Source: Blastococcus sp. PRF04-17
Lineage (GTDB): Bacteria > Actinomycetota > Actinomycetes > Mycobacteriales > Geodermatophilaceae
DNA length: 64,000 nucleotides
Direction of reading: 5' to 3'
NCBI RefSeq assembly: GCF_023016265.1
Contig: NZ_CP095412.1
Coordinates: forward strand, 2,480,001 to 2,544,000
Made by a program: the position numbers and the translations under genes. Shown here in pieces: positions 18,949 to 28,240 of the stretch (position 1 is its first letter; every line of letters begins with the position of its first letter). Under the pieces are notes generated by a model, which was not told the origin of the DNA, searched no databases, and saw only the letters and a program-made list of their open reading frames with translations.

Positions 18949-19442
18949 CGGTCGGAGTCTACGGAGGTGCTCCGGACGACCAGCGCGGTCGCCACAGCCG
19001 CCCGGCCCTCGCCGCGGCCGGTCAGGCCGAGGCCGTCGGTGGTGGTGGCGGTGACGCTCACCGGCGCGCCGAGGGCGGCCGAGAGGACGGCCTCCGCCTC
19101 GCTCCGCCGGGGACCGACCTTCGGGGTGGTGGCGACCAACTGGACGGCGACGTTGCCGACGCGCCAGCCGGCCTCGTCCAGCACGGCACGGACGTGCTCC
19201 AGGACCGCCGTGCCCCGCACGCCCGACCAGCGCGGGTCGGCGGTGCCCAGCAGGCCGCCGATGTCGCCGAGGCCGGCGGCCGAGAGGACGGCGTCGGTGA
19301 TGGCGTGGGCCACGACGTCGCCGTCCGAGTGCCCGGCGCAGCCGTCGACGCCCGGCCACTCCAGCCCGGCCAACAGGCAGGGGCGGCCCGGCTCGATGGG
19401 GTGCACGTCGGTGCCGACGCCCACCCGGGGCAGGGAGTTCAC
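18945..19442 (-). CDS. ispF: 2-C-methyl-D-erythritol 2,4-cyclodiphosphate synthase
   Basis: 165 residues from GTG 19442. The metal-binding Asp/His pair is in VGTDVHPIE and the second His in [17 protein letters not shown]. The family's C-terminal [14 protein letters not shown] is present. It catalyses the cyclodiphosphate-forming step of the non-mevalonate isoprenoid pathway. It overlaps both neighbours by four bases (ispD stop side and cysS start side), which indicates an ispD-ispF-cysS-rlmB operon. Confidence 0.96.
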   Translation of the reverse strand: MNSLPRVGVGTDVHPIEPGRPCLLAGLEWPGVDGCAGHSDGDVVAHAITDAVLSAAGLGDIGGLLGTADPRWSGVRGTAVLEHVRAVLDEAGWRVGNVAVQLVATTPKVGPRRSEAEAVLSAALGAPVSVTATTTDGLGLTGRGEGRAAVATALVVRSTSVDSDR

Positions 19443-20101
19443 CGGCGGACCTGCAGCTCGGCGAGGTCGAGGTCGTGCCGGACGGTCACCTTGGCCGACC
19501 GGTCGTCGCCCTCGACCGTCGCCACCGAGACGCCTGCGGCGCGGACGACGGCGGCGTCGTCGGTGAGGTCCGCGTCGTCGGCCAGCCGGGCGTAGGCGGC
19601 CACGAGGGTGGCGCGGTCGAACCCCTGCGGCGTCTGCACGCGCCGCAGCGTCGCCCTCGGCAGCGTCCCGGTGACGACGCCGTCGCCGTCCACCACGACG
19701 GTGGTGTCGACGACCGGCAGGACCGGGACGACGGCGGCCGCGCCGTCGGCCAGCGCGGTCAGGACGCGCTCCACGACGGCGGGCGGGGTGAGCGGTCGCG
19801 CCGCGTCGTGCACGAGGACGACGCCCGCGGCGGAGCCGGCGGCGGCCAGGCCCGCCCGGACGGATGCGGTGCGCGAAGGACCGCCGTCCACGAGGACGAC
19901 GGCGGGGGGCAGGGCCTCGGCGAACGCGGCGCGCTCGGCCGGCGGGACGACCACGACGACCTCGTCCACGCCTCCGGCCTGCAGCGCCTCCACCGCCCAG
20001 CCGACCAGCGGCCGGCCGGCAAGCGGCACGAGCGCCTTCGGGAGTTCTGCCCCCAGACGCGAACCACTCCCGGCCGCTGCGACGATGCCGACAGCGTGCA
20101 C
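19439..20101 (-). CDS. ispD: 2-C-methyl-D-erythritol 4-phosphate cytidylyltransferase
   Basis: 220 residues from GTG 20101. The nucleotide-binding motif [10 protein letters not shown], the VHDAARPL segment and [13 protein letters not shown] are characteristic. It joins MEP to CTP, two steps ahead of ispF in the same pathway. It is the first gene of the overlapping ispD-ispF-cysS-rlmB unit, separated from carD by 47 bases that contain a hairpin. Confidence 0.95.
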   Translation of the reverse strand: MHAVGIVAAAGSGSRLGAELPKALVPLAGRPLVGWAVEALQAGGVDEVVVVVPPAERAAFAEALPPAVVLVDGGPSRTASVRAGLAAAGSAAGVVLVHDAARPLTPPAVVERVLTALADGAAAVVPVLPVVDTTVVVDGDGVVTGTLPRATLRRVQTPQGFDRATLVAAYARLADDADLTDDAAVVRAAGVSVATVEGDDRSAKVTVRHDLDLAELQVRR

Positions 20102-20131
20102 GGGAGTGGTCCGGGTGTCCCTGATGTGGTG

Positions 20132-20152
20132 CTGAGCGTGCGGGACGCTCAG
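20132..20152 (-). terminator. Hairpin at the end of carD
   Basis: CTGAGCGT (20132-20139) and ACGCTCAG (20145-20152) form a perfect 8-bp stem with a five-base loop overlapping the carD stop codon at 20149. It would partly separate carD from the downstream isp operon. Confidence 0.6.
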
Positions 20153-20631
20153 GAGGCGAGGACCTCGTCGAGCAGGATCTCCGCCTTGTCCTCGTTGGTG
20201 CCCTCGGCGAGCGCGAGCTCGCTGACCAGGATCTGACGAGCCTTGGAGAGCATGCGCTTCTCACCGGCCGAGAGGCCACGGTCCTTGTCGCGGCGCCAGA
20301 GGTCGCGCACGACCTCGGCCACCTTGTTCACGTCGCCCGAGGCCAGCTTCTCGAGGTTGGCCTTGTACCGGCGCGACCAGTTGGTCGGCTCCTCGGTGTG
20401 GGGCGCGCGCAGGACCTCGAAGACCCGGTCCAGCCCCTCCTGACCGACGACGTCACGGACGCCGACGATCTCCGCGTTGTCAGCCGGCACGCGCACCGTG
20501 AGGTCGCCCTGAGCGACCTTGAGCACGAGGTATGCCTTCTCTACGCCCTTGATGGTCCGCTGCTCGATCGCCTCGATGAGCGCCGCGCCGTGATGCGGGT
20601 AAACGACGGTCTCGCCGACAGTGAAGCCCAT
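20149..20631 (-). CDS. carD: CarD family RNA polymerase-binding regulator
   Basis: 160 residues from ATG 20631, preceded by AAAGGGG on the coding strand. The N-terminal Tudor-like RNAP-beta interaction domain ([22 protein letters not shown]) and the helical DNA-binding C-terminal domain ([25 protein letters not shown]-type helix) match actinobacterial CarD. CarD stabilises the open promoter complex at rRNA and many other promoters and is essential in mycobacteria. It sits directly upstream of ispD, the conserved actinobacterial order. Confidence 0.95.
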   Translation of the reverse strand: MGFTVGETVVYPHHGAALIEAIEQRTIKGVEKAYLVLKVAQGDLTVRVPADNAEIVGVRDVVGQEGLDRVFEVLRAPHTEEPTNWSRRYKANLEKLASGDVNKVAEVVRDLWRRDKDRGLSAGEKRMLSKARQILVSELALAEGTNEDKAEILLDEVLAS

Positions 20632-20658
20632 GTGGATGTGACCCCTTTCGCTGGAGCC

Positions 20659-20664
20659 AGGCTA
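20659..20664 (-). promoter_or_regulatory. Candidate -10 box for carD
   Basis: The minus strand reads TAGCCT, a reasonable actinobacterial -10 hexamer, 28 bases before the carD ATG. No good -35 box is visible, so the call is weak. Confidence 0.3.
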
Positions 20665-20753
20665 CCACGGCAGACTGACGAACGGATCGGGAGCGGGCAG
20701 TAAATCTGCAGGTCAGAAGGCCGGTCAGGTGCGTCGGAGGGGTTGACAGAGCG

Positions 20754-21611
20754 GTGGTTGGTGTGCCTCGCCCGAGCCACGGCCCGCTGGGCGTCCTGCA
20801 GGCCATGGCGCTGGCCACGCACCTCGGCCCGACCGTCGCGGTGACGGTCGTGGCGACCCTGCTGGGCGTCGCCGCGGGGCTGCCCGCCCACCGGGCGGCA
20901 CTGCTCTGCGCTGCCGTCCTCGCAGGTCAGGCGTCCATCGGTTGGAGCAACGACTGGCTCGACGCGGATCGGGACAGGGCCGTCGACCGGGCCGACAAGC
21001 CCGTCGTCCGGGGTGCGGTGACGCCCTCCCGGCTGCGTGCGGCGGCCGTCGTGGCCGTCGTCCTGGCGGTCTGCCTGTCCCTGCTCCTGGGCCTCGTCCC
21101 CGGAGTGCTGCTGCTCGTGCTGGTCGCCAGCGGGTGGGCCTACAACGCCGGCCTGAAGCGCACAGCTCTGTCCGCCGTCCCCTACGTGACCGGCTTCGGG
21201 GCGCTGCCCGCCGGCGTCGTGTCCGCGGCACCCGGCGCGCCGGTCGCCCCGTGGTGGCTGGTGGCGGCCGGCGGCGCGCTGGGCGCGGCCGCCCACTTCG
21301 CCAACGTCGCACCCGATCTCGAGGACGACCTGGCGACCGGCGTCCGGGGACTGCCGCACCGCCTGGGGGCCCGGCCGTCGGCCGTCCTGTGCGCCCTGCT
21401 CCTCGGCGCCGCCTCGGTGCTGCTCGTGACGGGGCCGGAGGGATCGCCGTCGGCGGCCGGCTGGCTGGTCCTCGCGCTCGCCGTCCCGGCCGTCGTGATC
21501 GCGGCCCTGGCCGGCTCGGCGCGGTTCCGGGGCGTGGCCTTCCCGGCGATCCTGCTCCTGGTCGTCGCCGACGTCGTCCTGCTGCTCGTCGGCGGGGCCA
21601 CCCTCACCTGA
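20754..21611 (+). CDS. UbiA family prenyltransferase
   Basis: 285 residues from GTG 20754 with about eight membrane helices. The first Asp-rich motif is NDWLDADRDRAVDRADKP (about residues 65-83), with the second as NVAPDLEDD (about 184-192). These bind prenyl diphosphate through magnesium. UbiA proteins attach prenyl chains to aromatic acceptors (menaquinone, heme O and others); the acceptor here is not clear. It is divergent from carD and stands alone. Other start codons just downstream are possible. Confidence 0.85.
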   Translation: MVGVPRPSHGPLGVLQAMALATHLGPTVAVTVVATLLGVAAGLPAHRAALLCAAVLAGQASIGWSNDWLDADRDRAVDRADKPVVRGAVTPSRLRAAAVVAVVLAVCLSLLLGLVPGVLLLVLVASGWAYNAGLKRTALSAVPYVTGFGALPAGVVSAAPGAPVAPWWLVAAGGALGAAAHFANVAPDLEDDLATGVRGLPHRLGARPSAVLCALLLGAASVLLVTGPEGSPSAAGWLVLALAVPAVVIAALAGSARFRGVAFPAILLLVVADVVLLLVGGATLT

Positions 21612-21647
21612 GGCGGCGGCCGGGGCTCGCCGTCCGCCGCCTCGTCG

Positions 21648-22646
21648 TCAGTTGCGGCCGTTGCCCCGACCGCCGTTGCCGGCACCGGGGCCGTTGCCGT
21701 TGTCGTTGCCGTTGCCGGCACGGGAGCCGTTTGCCGCCCCGGGACCGTTGCCCGGGCTCCTGTCGTCGGCCCTGCCGTTCCCCGGGGTGCGGGGCTGGCT
21801 CGGGGCGGGGGCCGACGCGGCGCCGGTCCCGGGCTCGGCGGTGACGTCCGCGGCCGCGTCCAGCTCGACGCCCACCGACTCGAGCTCCGACTGCAGCTGG
21901 TCGCGGCTCATTCCCTTCTTCTGCGCCCACGCGCTGACCACGTCACCGAAGCGGAGGCCCATCTCGTCGAGCTCGGCCCGCATGACGCGGTCGCCGGCGA
22001 CCGTGCTGACCCACTCCCCGAAGCTGTCGTAGTCGCCCGGACCGTTGTCGACCCACGCCTGAGCGGCCACCGCGACCTCGTCCAGGGGCGCGGCGTCGAC
22101 GGACTCCTCGCCCTGGGTCGCGCCCGCGTCCGCCGGGTCGACGTCCGTGGCGGCCTCGGGAAGCGTCTCCTCCCCGGCGGCAAGGGGGTCCTCGGTCGCC
22201 GTCTCGTCCTCGGCGGCGACGGTGCCGACGATCGAGTCCTGGACCTCCTCACCGAGAACACCGGTGGCACCGGCACCGACGGCGACCACGATGACGACGC
22301 CGGCTCCGGTGGCGGCCTGGGCCACGGCACCGGCGGACAGCAGCTTGGCGAGGATGGCGGGGAAGATCATGGCGAAACGTCTCCGGTTCCGGGTCCGGGA
22401 TCTCCTGCGCGACGGCGGGGTCCCGGCCGATCTGGCCGTCCGGGCGGACGGACTCGACTGGTCGGCGAGAAGACCGGTGGCCAGGAGCTGCGCCAGAGCG
22501 GCGTTCGGCCGCCCCGGCTCGGTGGCCGTCGCCCGGACCGCCTCGGCGAACACGGCCAGTCCGGCCGCCTCCTCCGGCACGGGCCGGCCGGCGAGGTAGG
22601 CCTCGAAGGCGTCCTCGACGGCGGTGTCGTCGGCTGGCGTGGTCAT
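21648..22646 (-). CDS. Probable anti-sigma factor / membrane protein with Gly-Asn-rich tail
   Basis: 332 residues from ATG 22646, overlapping the upstream ECF sigma gene by four bases. The cytoplasmic N-terminus (1-90) resembles the short helical domain of sigma-linked membrane proteins. A hydrophobic helix spans about 95-130. The outside part is acidic and contains a helical segment (DYDSFGEWVSTVAGDRVMRAEL). The last 60 residues are low-complexity GNG/GAGNG. Position and topology suggest it controls the adjacent sigma factor; no zinc-finger HxxxCxxC motif is present, so anti-sigma function is inference. Confidence 0.65.
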   Translation of the reverse strand: MTTPADDTAVEDAFEAYLAGRPVPEEAAGLAVFAEAVRATATEPGRPNAALAQLLATGLLADQSSPSARTARSAGTPPSRRRSRTRNRRRFAMIFPAILAKLLSAGAVAQAATGAGVVIVVAVGAGATGVLGEEVQDSIVGTVAAEDETATEDPLAAGEETLPEAATDVDPADAGATQGEESVDAAPLDEVAVAAQAWVDNGPGDYDSFGEWVSTVAGDRVMRAELDEMGLRFGDVVSAWAQKKGMSRDQLQSELESVGVELDAAADVTAEPGTGAASAPAPSQPRTPGNGRADDRSPGNGPGAANGSRAGNGNDNGNGPGAGNGGRGNGRN

Positions 22647-23260
22647 CTCGCCCCTGTCATCGCCGGACGGGCTGGGAGGGGTGCGCTCTTCCGAGAAGTT
22701 TTTTCCGGAGTCGTCCCGGGCCGGGCGTCGACGCGGTCGCGGAGGCTGCGCAGTCCCCGACGCTGGAGCGCCTTCACCGCGGGGACGGACCGGTCGAGCA
22801 CCTGCGCCACCTGCTCGACGGTGAGGTCGGCGAGGATGCGCAGCAGGAGCACCGACCGCTGGTCGCCGGGCAGGGTGCCGCAGAGCTCGTGCACCCTCTC
22901 GGCACCGATGCGCAGCAGGACGTCGTCCTCCACGTCGCCGCCGACGTGCTCGGTGAGGTCACCGGGGTCGTCGGCCACCTGCGGACGGCGGCTGCGCCGG
23001 CGCCAGTCGTCGACCAGCCGGCGGTGGGCGATGGTGAACACCCAGGAGCGCAGGTCATCCTCGTCGCCCCGGAAGCCGGCCAGACCGGTGAACACCCCGA
23101 GAAAGGTCTCGCTGGCCAGGTCGTCGGGTTCGGCCGCTCCGTGCAGCCGCAGGTAACCCGTGACGGCCGGGGAGAGATCGCGGTAGAGCACCTCGAACGC
23201 CCAGCCCGCGCCTGACTGCGCCGCGACGAGGACGTCGTCGAACACCACACCCGTCCGCAT
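22643..23260 (-). CDS. ECF sigma factor
   Basis: 205 residues from ATG 23260. Region 2 is AFEVLYRDLSPAVTGYLRLHGA with DDLASETFLGVF and RSWVFTIAHRRLVDDWRRRSR. Region 4 is LPGDQRSVLLLRILADLTVEQVAQVLDRSVPAVKALQRRGLRSLR. The membrane protein gene overlaps its stop, so the two form a sigma/control pair. A lipoprotein gene is divergent across 207 bases and may belong to its regulon. Confidence 0.92.
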   Translation of the reverse strand: MRTGVVFDDVLVAAQSGAGWAFEVLYRDLSPAVTGYLRLHGAAEPDDLASETFLGVFTGLAGFRGDEDDLRSWVFTIAHRRLVDDWRRRSRRPQVADDPGDLTEHVGGDVEDDVLLRIGAERVHELCGTLPGDQRSVLLLRILADLTVEQVAQVLDRSVPAVKALQRRGLRSLRDRVDARPGTTPEKTSRKSAPLPARPAMTGAR

Positions 23261-23467
23261 CGCGCCCTCCCCTGGTGGTCGGTGACTCCTTTCTCATCGG
23301 CAGGTCGGCTCCGGAGGACCACCGGGCACGCCCCGGGAGACAGGACGCGCCGTCCGCGGGCCTTCCCTCCGGGCGGAGTCCCCCGGCCGCCCGTTAGGCT
23401 CCGCTCGACCCGCGTTCGGCGATCCCGCCGGCGCGGACCCTGTTGTTGCTGCTGGAGGTCGACGGCT

Positions 23468-24058
23468 GTGAACCGCGCGCTGCGCGCCGCCACGATGGGC
23501 GTGCTGCTTCTGTCCCCCGCCGCGCTGACCGCGTGCGGCGCAGGTCAGGTCACGCAGACCGCCACCCAGGACCGGGACAAGACCGGCGGCCAGGCCCAGG
23601 TCGGCGACATCACCCTGCGCCAGGCCGCGCTCGAGAGCCCGCGCGGCGGCAGCTACGACGACGGCGACGACGCCGACCTGCGGCTGGCCATCGTCAACAC
23701 CGGCCGTGCGGCCGACACCCTCACCGGGATCGAGGGCGAGGGCTTCGCCGAGGCCGAGATCGACGCCGACGGCGAGGACGAGCTCGAGATCCCGGCCGGC
23801 CGGACCGTCTTCGTCGGTTCCGACGGTGACGCGGAGATCACCCTCACCGACCTCGACGAGGGCCTCACCACCGGCCAGTACCTCACGCTGACCCTCATCT
23901 TCGAGGAGGCCGGGGAGGTCGAGCTGCGGGTGACCGTCGCGACCCCCGACGAGGCCCGGGAGCGCGAGGAGGCCTTCGACTTCCACCACGAGGAGGGGCA
24001 CTCCGAGGAGGGCGTCGAGGACACCGCCCGCGAGCGGGAGTCGGCCGAGGACAACTGA
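23468..24058 (+). CDS. Acidic lipoprotein
   Basis: 196 residues from GTG 23468. A signal peptide ends in the lipobox LTAC (Cys near residue 24). The mature part has a beta-rich domain (ADLRLAIVNTGRAADTLTGIEG; YLTLTLIFEEAGEVELRVTVA) similar in outline to PCu(A)C-like copper-chaperone folds, but the expected His/Met ligand set is not seen. The tail is very acidic with several His (FDFHHEEGHSEEG). It lies 51 bases upstream of radA. Function unknown; metal binding by the His/Glu tail is possible. Confidence 0.7.
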   Translation: MNRALRAATMGVLLLSPAALTACGAGQVTQTATQDRDKTGGQAQVGDITLRQAALESPRGGSYDDGDDADLRLAIVNTGRAADTLTGIEGEGFAEAEIDADGEDELEIPAGRTVFVGSDGDAEITLTDLDEGLTTGQYLTLTLIFEEAGEVELRVTVATPDEAREREEAFDFHHEEGHSEEGVEDTARERESAEDN

Positions 24059-24109
24059 CCCTCGGTCAGCTCGCGGGAACTGTCGGTGCCGGCCGCTAGC
24101 GTCGGCCGT

Positions 24110-25477
24110 GTGGCTGCCTCCGGAGTGAAGACCGCTCGACCCGCCCACCGCTGCACCGAGTGCGGCTACACGTCGGCCAAGTGGGTCGGTCGCTGTCCCG
24201 AGTGCCAGGCGTGGGGCACGATCGCGGAGTTCGGGGCGCCTGCGGCCGCTCTCCGCGCCGTCGCGGCAGGGCCGGTCACCGCTCCGGCCCGTCCCATCGC
24301 GCAGGTGGAGCTCGCCGGGGCACGGGCCGTCCCCACCGGCATCGACGAGTTCGACCGCGTGCTGGGCGGCGGGCTGGTCCCCGGAGCGGTGCTGCTCGTC
24401 GCCGGCGAGCCGGGCGTGGGCAAGTCGACGCTGCTGCTCGAGGTCGCCCACCGCGTGGCCGAGCGCAGCGGCCCGGCCCTGGTCGTCTCGGGTGAGGAGT
24501 CCGCCGGCCAGGTGCGGCTGCGGGCCGAACGCATCGGCGCCCTGCACGAGAACCTCTACCTGGCGGCCGAGACCGAGCTGTCCGCCGTCCTGGCGCACGT
24601 GGAGCAGGTCGAGCCGACGCTGCTCATCCTCGACAGCGTGCAGACGGTGCGCTCGCCCGCCGTCGACGGCACCGACGGCGGCGCCAGCCAGGTGCGGGCT
24701 GTGGCGGGCGCGCTGACCGCGGTGGCCAAGAGCCGCGGCATGACGACGATCCTGGTCGGACACGTGACCAAGGACGGCGCGATCGCCGGCCCGCGCACGC
24801 TCGAGCACCTGGTCGACGTGGTCGTCGCGTTCGACGGCGAGCGGCACTCGACGCTGCGGCTGGTGCGGGCGACCAAGAACCGGTTCGGTCCTGCCGACGA
24901 GATCGGCTGCTTCGAGATCGGCGACTCCGGCGTCGTGGGAGTGCCCGACCCGTCGGCGCTCTTCGTGTCCCGGCGGGTGGCCCCGGTGCCCGGCAGCTGC
25001 GTCACGGTGACCCTCGAGGGCAGCCGGCCCCTGCTCGCCGAGGTGCAGGCCCTCGTCGCCGGGTCGGGCGGCGGCGGCTCACCGCGGCGGGCGGTGAGCG
25101 GGCTGGACTCACAGCGGGTGGCCATGGTGAACGCGGTCGTCGAGCGCCGAGGCGGCATCAAGCTCGCCGACGCCGACGTCTTCGCCGCCTCGGTGGGTGG
25201 CGTGCGCATCGCCGAGCCGGCCGCAGACCTGGCACTCGCCCTGGCCATCGCCTCGGCGCAGAAGGACCGCCCGCTGCCCTCCGGCGTCGTCGCGATCGGC
25301 GAGGTCGGGCTGTCCGGGGAGATCCGCCGCGTCGGCGGCACGGGCCGACGCCTCGCCGAGGCCGCGCGGCAGGGTTACAAGGTCGCGCTCGTACCGCCCG
25401 ATGCCGGCGCTGCACCTCCCGGCATGCGGCTGGTCGAGGTCCCCGATCTCGGCGCCGCCTTCCACCGGCTGTTCTAG
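24110..25477 (+). CDS. radA: DNA repair protein RadA
   Basis: 455 residues from GTG 24110. An N-terminal four-Cys zinc finger (Cys15, Cys18, Cys29, Cys32), a RecA-like ATPase with Walker A GEPGVGKSTLL, the RadA-specific motif KNRFG and a C-terminal Lon-like domain (GGVRIAEPAADLALALA) are all present. RadA is a branch-migration helicase in recombinational repair. A TAGCGT hexamer a few bases before the start suggests leaderless transcription. It is followed by disA, the usual partner, after 128 bases. Confidence 0.95.
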   Translation: MAASGVKTARPAHRCTECGYTSAKWVGRCPECQAWGTIAEFGAPAAALRAVAAGPVTAPARPIAQVELAGARAVPTGIDEFDRVLGGGLVPGAVLLVAGEPGVGKSTLLLEVAHRVAERSGPALVVSGEESAGQVRLRAERIGALHENLYLAAETELSAVLAHVEQVEPTLLILDSVQTVRSPAVDGTDGGASQVRAVAGALTAVAKSRGMTTILVGHVTKDGAIAGPRTLEHLVDVVVAFDGERHSTLRLVRATKNRFGPADEIGCFEIGDSGVVGVPDPSALFVSRRVAPVPGSCVTVTLEGSRPLLAEVQALVAGSGGGGSPRRAVSGLDSQRVAMVNAVVERRGGIKLADADVFAASVGGVRIAEPAADLALALAIASAQKDRPLPSGVVAIGEVGLSGEIRRVGGTGRRLAEAARQGYKVALVPPDAGAAPPGMRLVEVPDLGAAFHRLF

Positions 25478-25605
25478 CTCTCTAGAGTCTCGTTAAGCGG
25501 CGCGGAGCAGGGGTGCGGGCCGGGTCGGCACGACCCGAGCAGCGACTCCCCTGGCCCGCGCCACGTAGACTCGGCCCCCGTACCACTCGACCGTCAGGAG
25601 CGCTC

Positions 25606-26691
25606 GTGCCCACCGAGGTGGATCCCGAGGTCGCGTTGCGCGAACTCCTCGGCCGTATCGCCCCCGGGACCGCGCTCCGCGACGGCCTGGAGCGCATCCT
25701 GGCCGGCCGCACGGGTGCGCTGATCGTGCTCGGCTACGACCGGGTGGTCGAGTCGCTGTGCACGGGCGGGTTCGCCCTCGACGTCGCGCTGTCGGCCACC
25801 CGCCTGCGCGAGCTGGCGAAGATGGACGGCGCGGTCATCGTCTCCTACGACGGCACGCGGATCGTCCGAGCTGGCGTCCACCTGATGCCCGACCCGACGA
25901 TCCCCACCGAGGAGTCGGGCACCCGGCACCGCACCGCGGAGCGGGTCGCCCTGCAGACCGACTTCCCGGTCATCTCGGTCAGCCAGTCGATGCACATCAT
26001 CAGCGTGTACGTGGCCGGGCGGCGGTACACGCTCGAGCACCCGACCACCATCCTGGCCCGCGCCAACCAGGCCCTGGCGGCCCTGGAGCGCTACAAGCTC
26101 CGCCTCGACGAGGTGGCCAGCACGCTGTCGGCGCTGGAGATCGAGGACCTCGTCACCGTCCGCGACGCGATGAGTGTGAGCCAGCGGCTGGAGATGGTGC
26201 GGCGCATCGCCGACGAGATCGAGGGCTTCGTCGTCGAGCTGGGCACCGACGGTCGGCTGCTCGCCCTGCAGCTCGACGAGATGCTGGCCGGTGTCGAGGA
26301 GGACCGCGGCCTGCTCGTCCGCGACTACATGCCGGGCGGGGGACGTCGTCCGCGGACGATCGAGCAGGTGCTGACCGACCTGCGGGCGCTGACCGCCACC
26401 GAGCTGCTGGACCTCTCCGCGGTCGCCCGCTGCTACGGCCTGCCCACGTCGCCCGACGCGCTCGACTCCCCTGTCAGCCCGCGCGGGTACCGGCTGCTCA
26501 ACCGCGTGCCCCGGCTGCCGTCGGGCATCATCGACCGGCTCGTCGACCACTTCGGGGGGCTGCAGAAGCTCCTCGCGGCGACCATCGAGGACCTGCTGGC
26601 CGTCGAGGGCGTCGGCGAGGCGCGGGCCCGCGGCATCCGCGAGGGCCTCTCCCGGTTGGCCGAGACCTCGATCCTCGACCGCTACAGCTGA
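25606..26691 (+). CDS. disA: DNA integrity scanning diadenylate cyclase DisA
   Basis: 361 residues from GTG 25606, five bases after an AGGAG site. The DAC domain carries Asp74-Gly75-Ala76 and Arg107-His108-Arg109 (GTRHRTAER), the catalytic motifs for c-di-AMP synthesis. A helical linker and C-terminal helix-hairpin-helix DNA-binding domain ([20 protein letters not shown]) follow. The octamer makes c-di-AMP from ATP while scanning DNA and pauses at branched structures, where RadA acts. A TAGACT -10-like box is at 25566-25571. Confidence 0.96.
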   Translation: MPTEVDPEVALRELLGRIAPGTALRDGLERILAGRTGALIVLGYDRVVESLCTGGFALDVALSATRLRELAKMDGAVIVSYDGTRIVRAGVHLMPDPTIPTEESGTRHRTAERVALQTDFPVISVSQSMHIISVYVAGRRYTLEHPTTILARANQALAALERYKLRLDEVASTLSALEIEDLVTVRDAMSVSQRLEMVRRIADEIEGFVVELGTDGRLLALQLDEMLAGVEEDRGLLVRDYMPGGGRRPRTIEQVLTDLRALTATELLDLSAVARCYGLPTSPDALDSPVSPRGYRLLNRVPRLPSGIIDRLVDHFGGLQKLLAATIEDLLAVEGVGEARARGIREGLSRLAETSILDRYS

Positions 26692-26693
26692 GC

Positions 26694-27476
26694 TCAGGCC
26701 GACGGGCAGCCGGCCCGGAACCACTCGCGCAGGCCGATCCCCGAATCGACCGGCCGGTCGTCGCCCTTGTCCACGGTCAGCACCCGGCCCGTGCGCGGGT
26801 CCAGGACCGTGTGGGAGCCGTCGTCCTCGTCGATGACCCAGTAGGCCGTGCCGGCCAGGTCGACGACCAGGACTTCCCTCGCCGCGACGATCCGCCGGCT
26901 GCCCACGCGCAGCCCGTCGTAGCGGTCGACCAGGGCCGCGAGCTCCGCCGGCGGCGTCCCGTGCGACTCCAGGACAGCACGGGCCGCCGGACCGCCCGGA
27001 ACCGCCGTCACCGGGCACATCTGCGGCAGTGACCCGAGCCAGTCGCGCAGCCATGCCCGCAGTCCCGGCAGCTCGGTGGGCCCGGCGAGGTCGAGCGCAC
27101 CCCGGGAGGCCGCACGCAGGGCTCGCGTGTCGACCTGCGGCCGTCGCGGCAGCCGCGCGTCGGACTCCATCTCGAGCGTGGTCAGGAACCCGCCGGCCGA
27201 CACCTGCAGCCGGACGCGCACGGGAACTCCGCGGGTGGTCGTCGTCGGGACCCAGTCGCTCGTCCGGTCCTCGTCCAGATCCACGAGATCGCCGGTCGTC
27301 CACTCTTGCTCCACCCGAAGGGCCGTTCGCGTCCTCCGGCGCCGGACGCGCGACCGCGCGAACTGACGGGCCAGGACCTCAACCCTCGGATCCTCCACTG
27401 CGGCAAGCACCGCCTCGACGATCGCGACCTCGTGCGGCCGGGGGAACAGCCATGGGAGGACGCCCTGCTGTCCCAC
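26694..27476 (-). CDS. Conserved hypothetical protein between disA and mutY
   Basis: 260 residues from GTG 27476, soluble, with no signal or membrane segment. An N-terminal helical part (PHEVAIVEAVLAAVEDPRVEVLARQ) is followed by beta-rich sequence, and the C-terminal part reads AYWVIDEDDGSHTVLDPRTGRVLTVDKGDD, reminiscent of SUKH/SMI1-type proteins but not diagnostic. The gene starts one base after the preceding gene's stop, so both are co-transcribed, and it is convergent with disA. Function unknown. Confidence 0.65.
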   Translation of the reverse strand: MGQQGVLPWLFPRPHEVAIVEAVLAAVEDPRVEVLARQFARSRVRRRRTRTALRVEQEWTTGDLVDLDEDRTSDWVPTTTTRGVPVRVRLQVSAGGFLTTLEMESDARLPRRPQVDTRALRAASRGALDLAGPTELPGLRAWLRDWLGSLPQMCPVTAVPGGPAARAVLESHGTPPAELAALVDRYDGLRVGSRRIVAAREVLVVDLAGTAYWVIDEDDGSHTVLDPRTGRVLTVDKGDDRPVDSGIGLREWFRAGCPSA

Positions 27477-27477
27477 G

Positions 27478-28163
27478 TCAGCCCAGGGTCAGCGGTGCCG
27501 GCGGCGAGAGCGCGGTGTCCAGGCGAGCACTGAGCAGGTAGTTGCCCGGCGGCGGGGGCACTCGCTGCCCGGCGCAGCCCGGCTGGCTGGTGAGCCCTCC
27601 CCAGACGAGCGGGGTCGACACCGCCTCCCCGGGGCGAGCGTGCGGAGGTCGTCGCTCTCCTCCGGGAAGCAGTCGTTGCTGCCCCACACCCGGTTGCCGC
27701 CCCCGTCGTGCAGCTGCATCTCCTGCAGCTCCTTGTCGAGGGCGCGCACGCAGGGAACGGCGGACACGTTCCGCACCACCAGCTCGAACGTCGGCTTGCT
27801 GCCCACGGCTGCAGTCCCCGGCGAGCGGACCGTCACCTCGACCATGCTGTCCGTGCAGGGGTCCCCGGCCCGGGGACCGGCCGGAGCGGCAGCCGTCTCC
27901 CTGGCGTCCGGCGCGGCAAGAGGGACCGCGGGCGGGCTGGGCATGGCCACCCTGGCCACCGAGGGGACGACGCGGTCCAGCTCGGGCGTCCGCGGCGGTG
28001 GCCCGGACGCGGCCGACCCGGCGGCGGCACCGGCGTCGTCCTGGTCGATGACGGTGATCCCGAGCCACGTGCCGCCGCCCAGGACGGCCAGCAGGGCGGT
28101 CAGCACGACGAGTCTGCGCCGCCAGTAGACGCGGGCGGGCAGCGCGCCGACCGGGTGCCACAC
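27478..28163 (-). CDS. Hypothetical single-span membrane protein (frameshifted)
   Basis: The GTG 28163 start gives VWHPVGALPARVYWRRR followed by one membrane helix (LVVLTALLAVLGGGTWLGI). The extracytoplasmic part has a beta domain (MVEVTVRSPGTAAVGSKPTFELVVRN) with several Cys (DPCTDS, PCVRAL, NDCFPEE). The frame breaks near 27626-27634 in a C4G4 run; with one base added it continues as STPLVWGGLTSQPGCAGQ and ends SPPAPLTLG at 27478. It is divergent from mutY across 77 bases. No function assigned. Confidence 0.65.
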
Positions 28164-28240
28164 GCCGCGAACGCTAGTGGTCGCCGGCGGACGGACCGGC
28201 TCGGCACGCCGCTGGCAGCGGTTGGGCACACTGGGTTCCC

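Noticed and set aside
20743-20748. TTGACA as a -35 box for the prenyltransferase gene
   Set aside because: It is six bases before the chosen start and there is no -10 box at the proper distance downstream.
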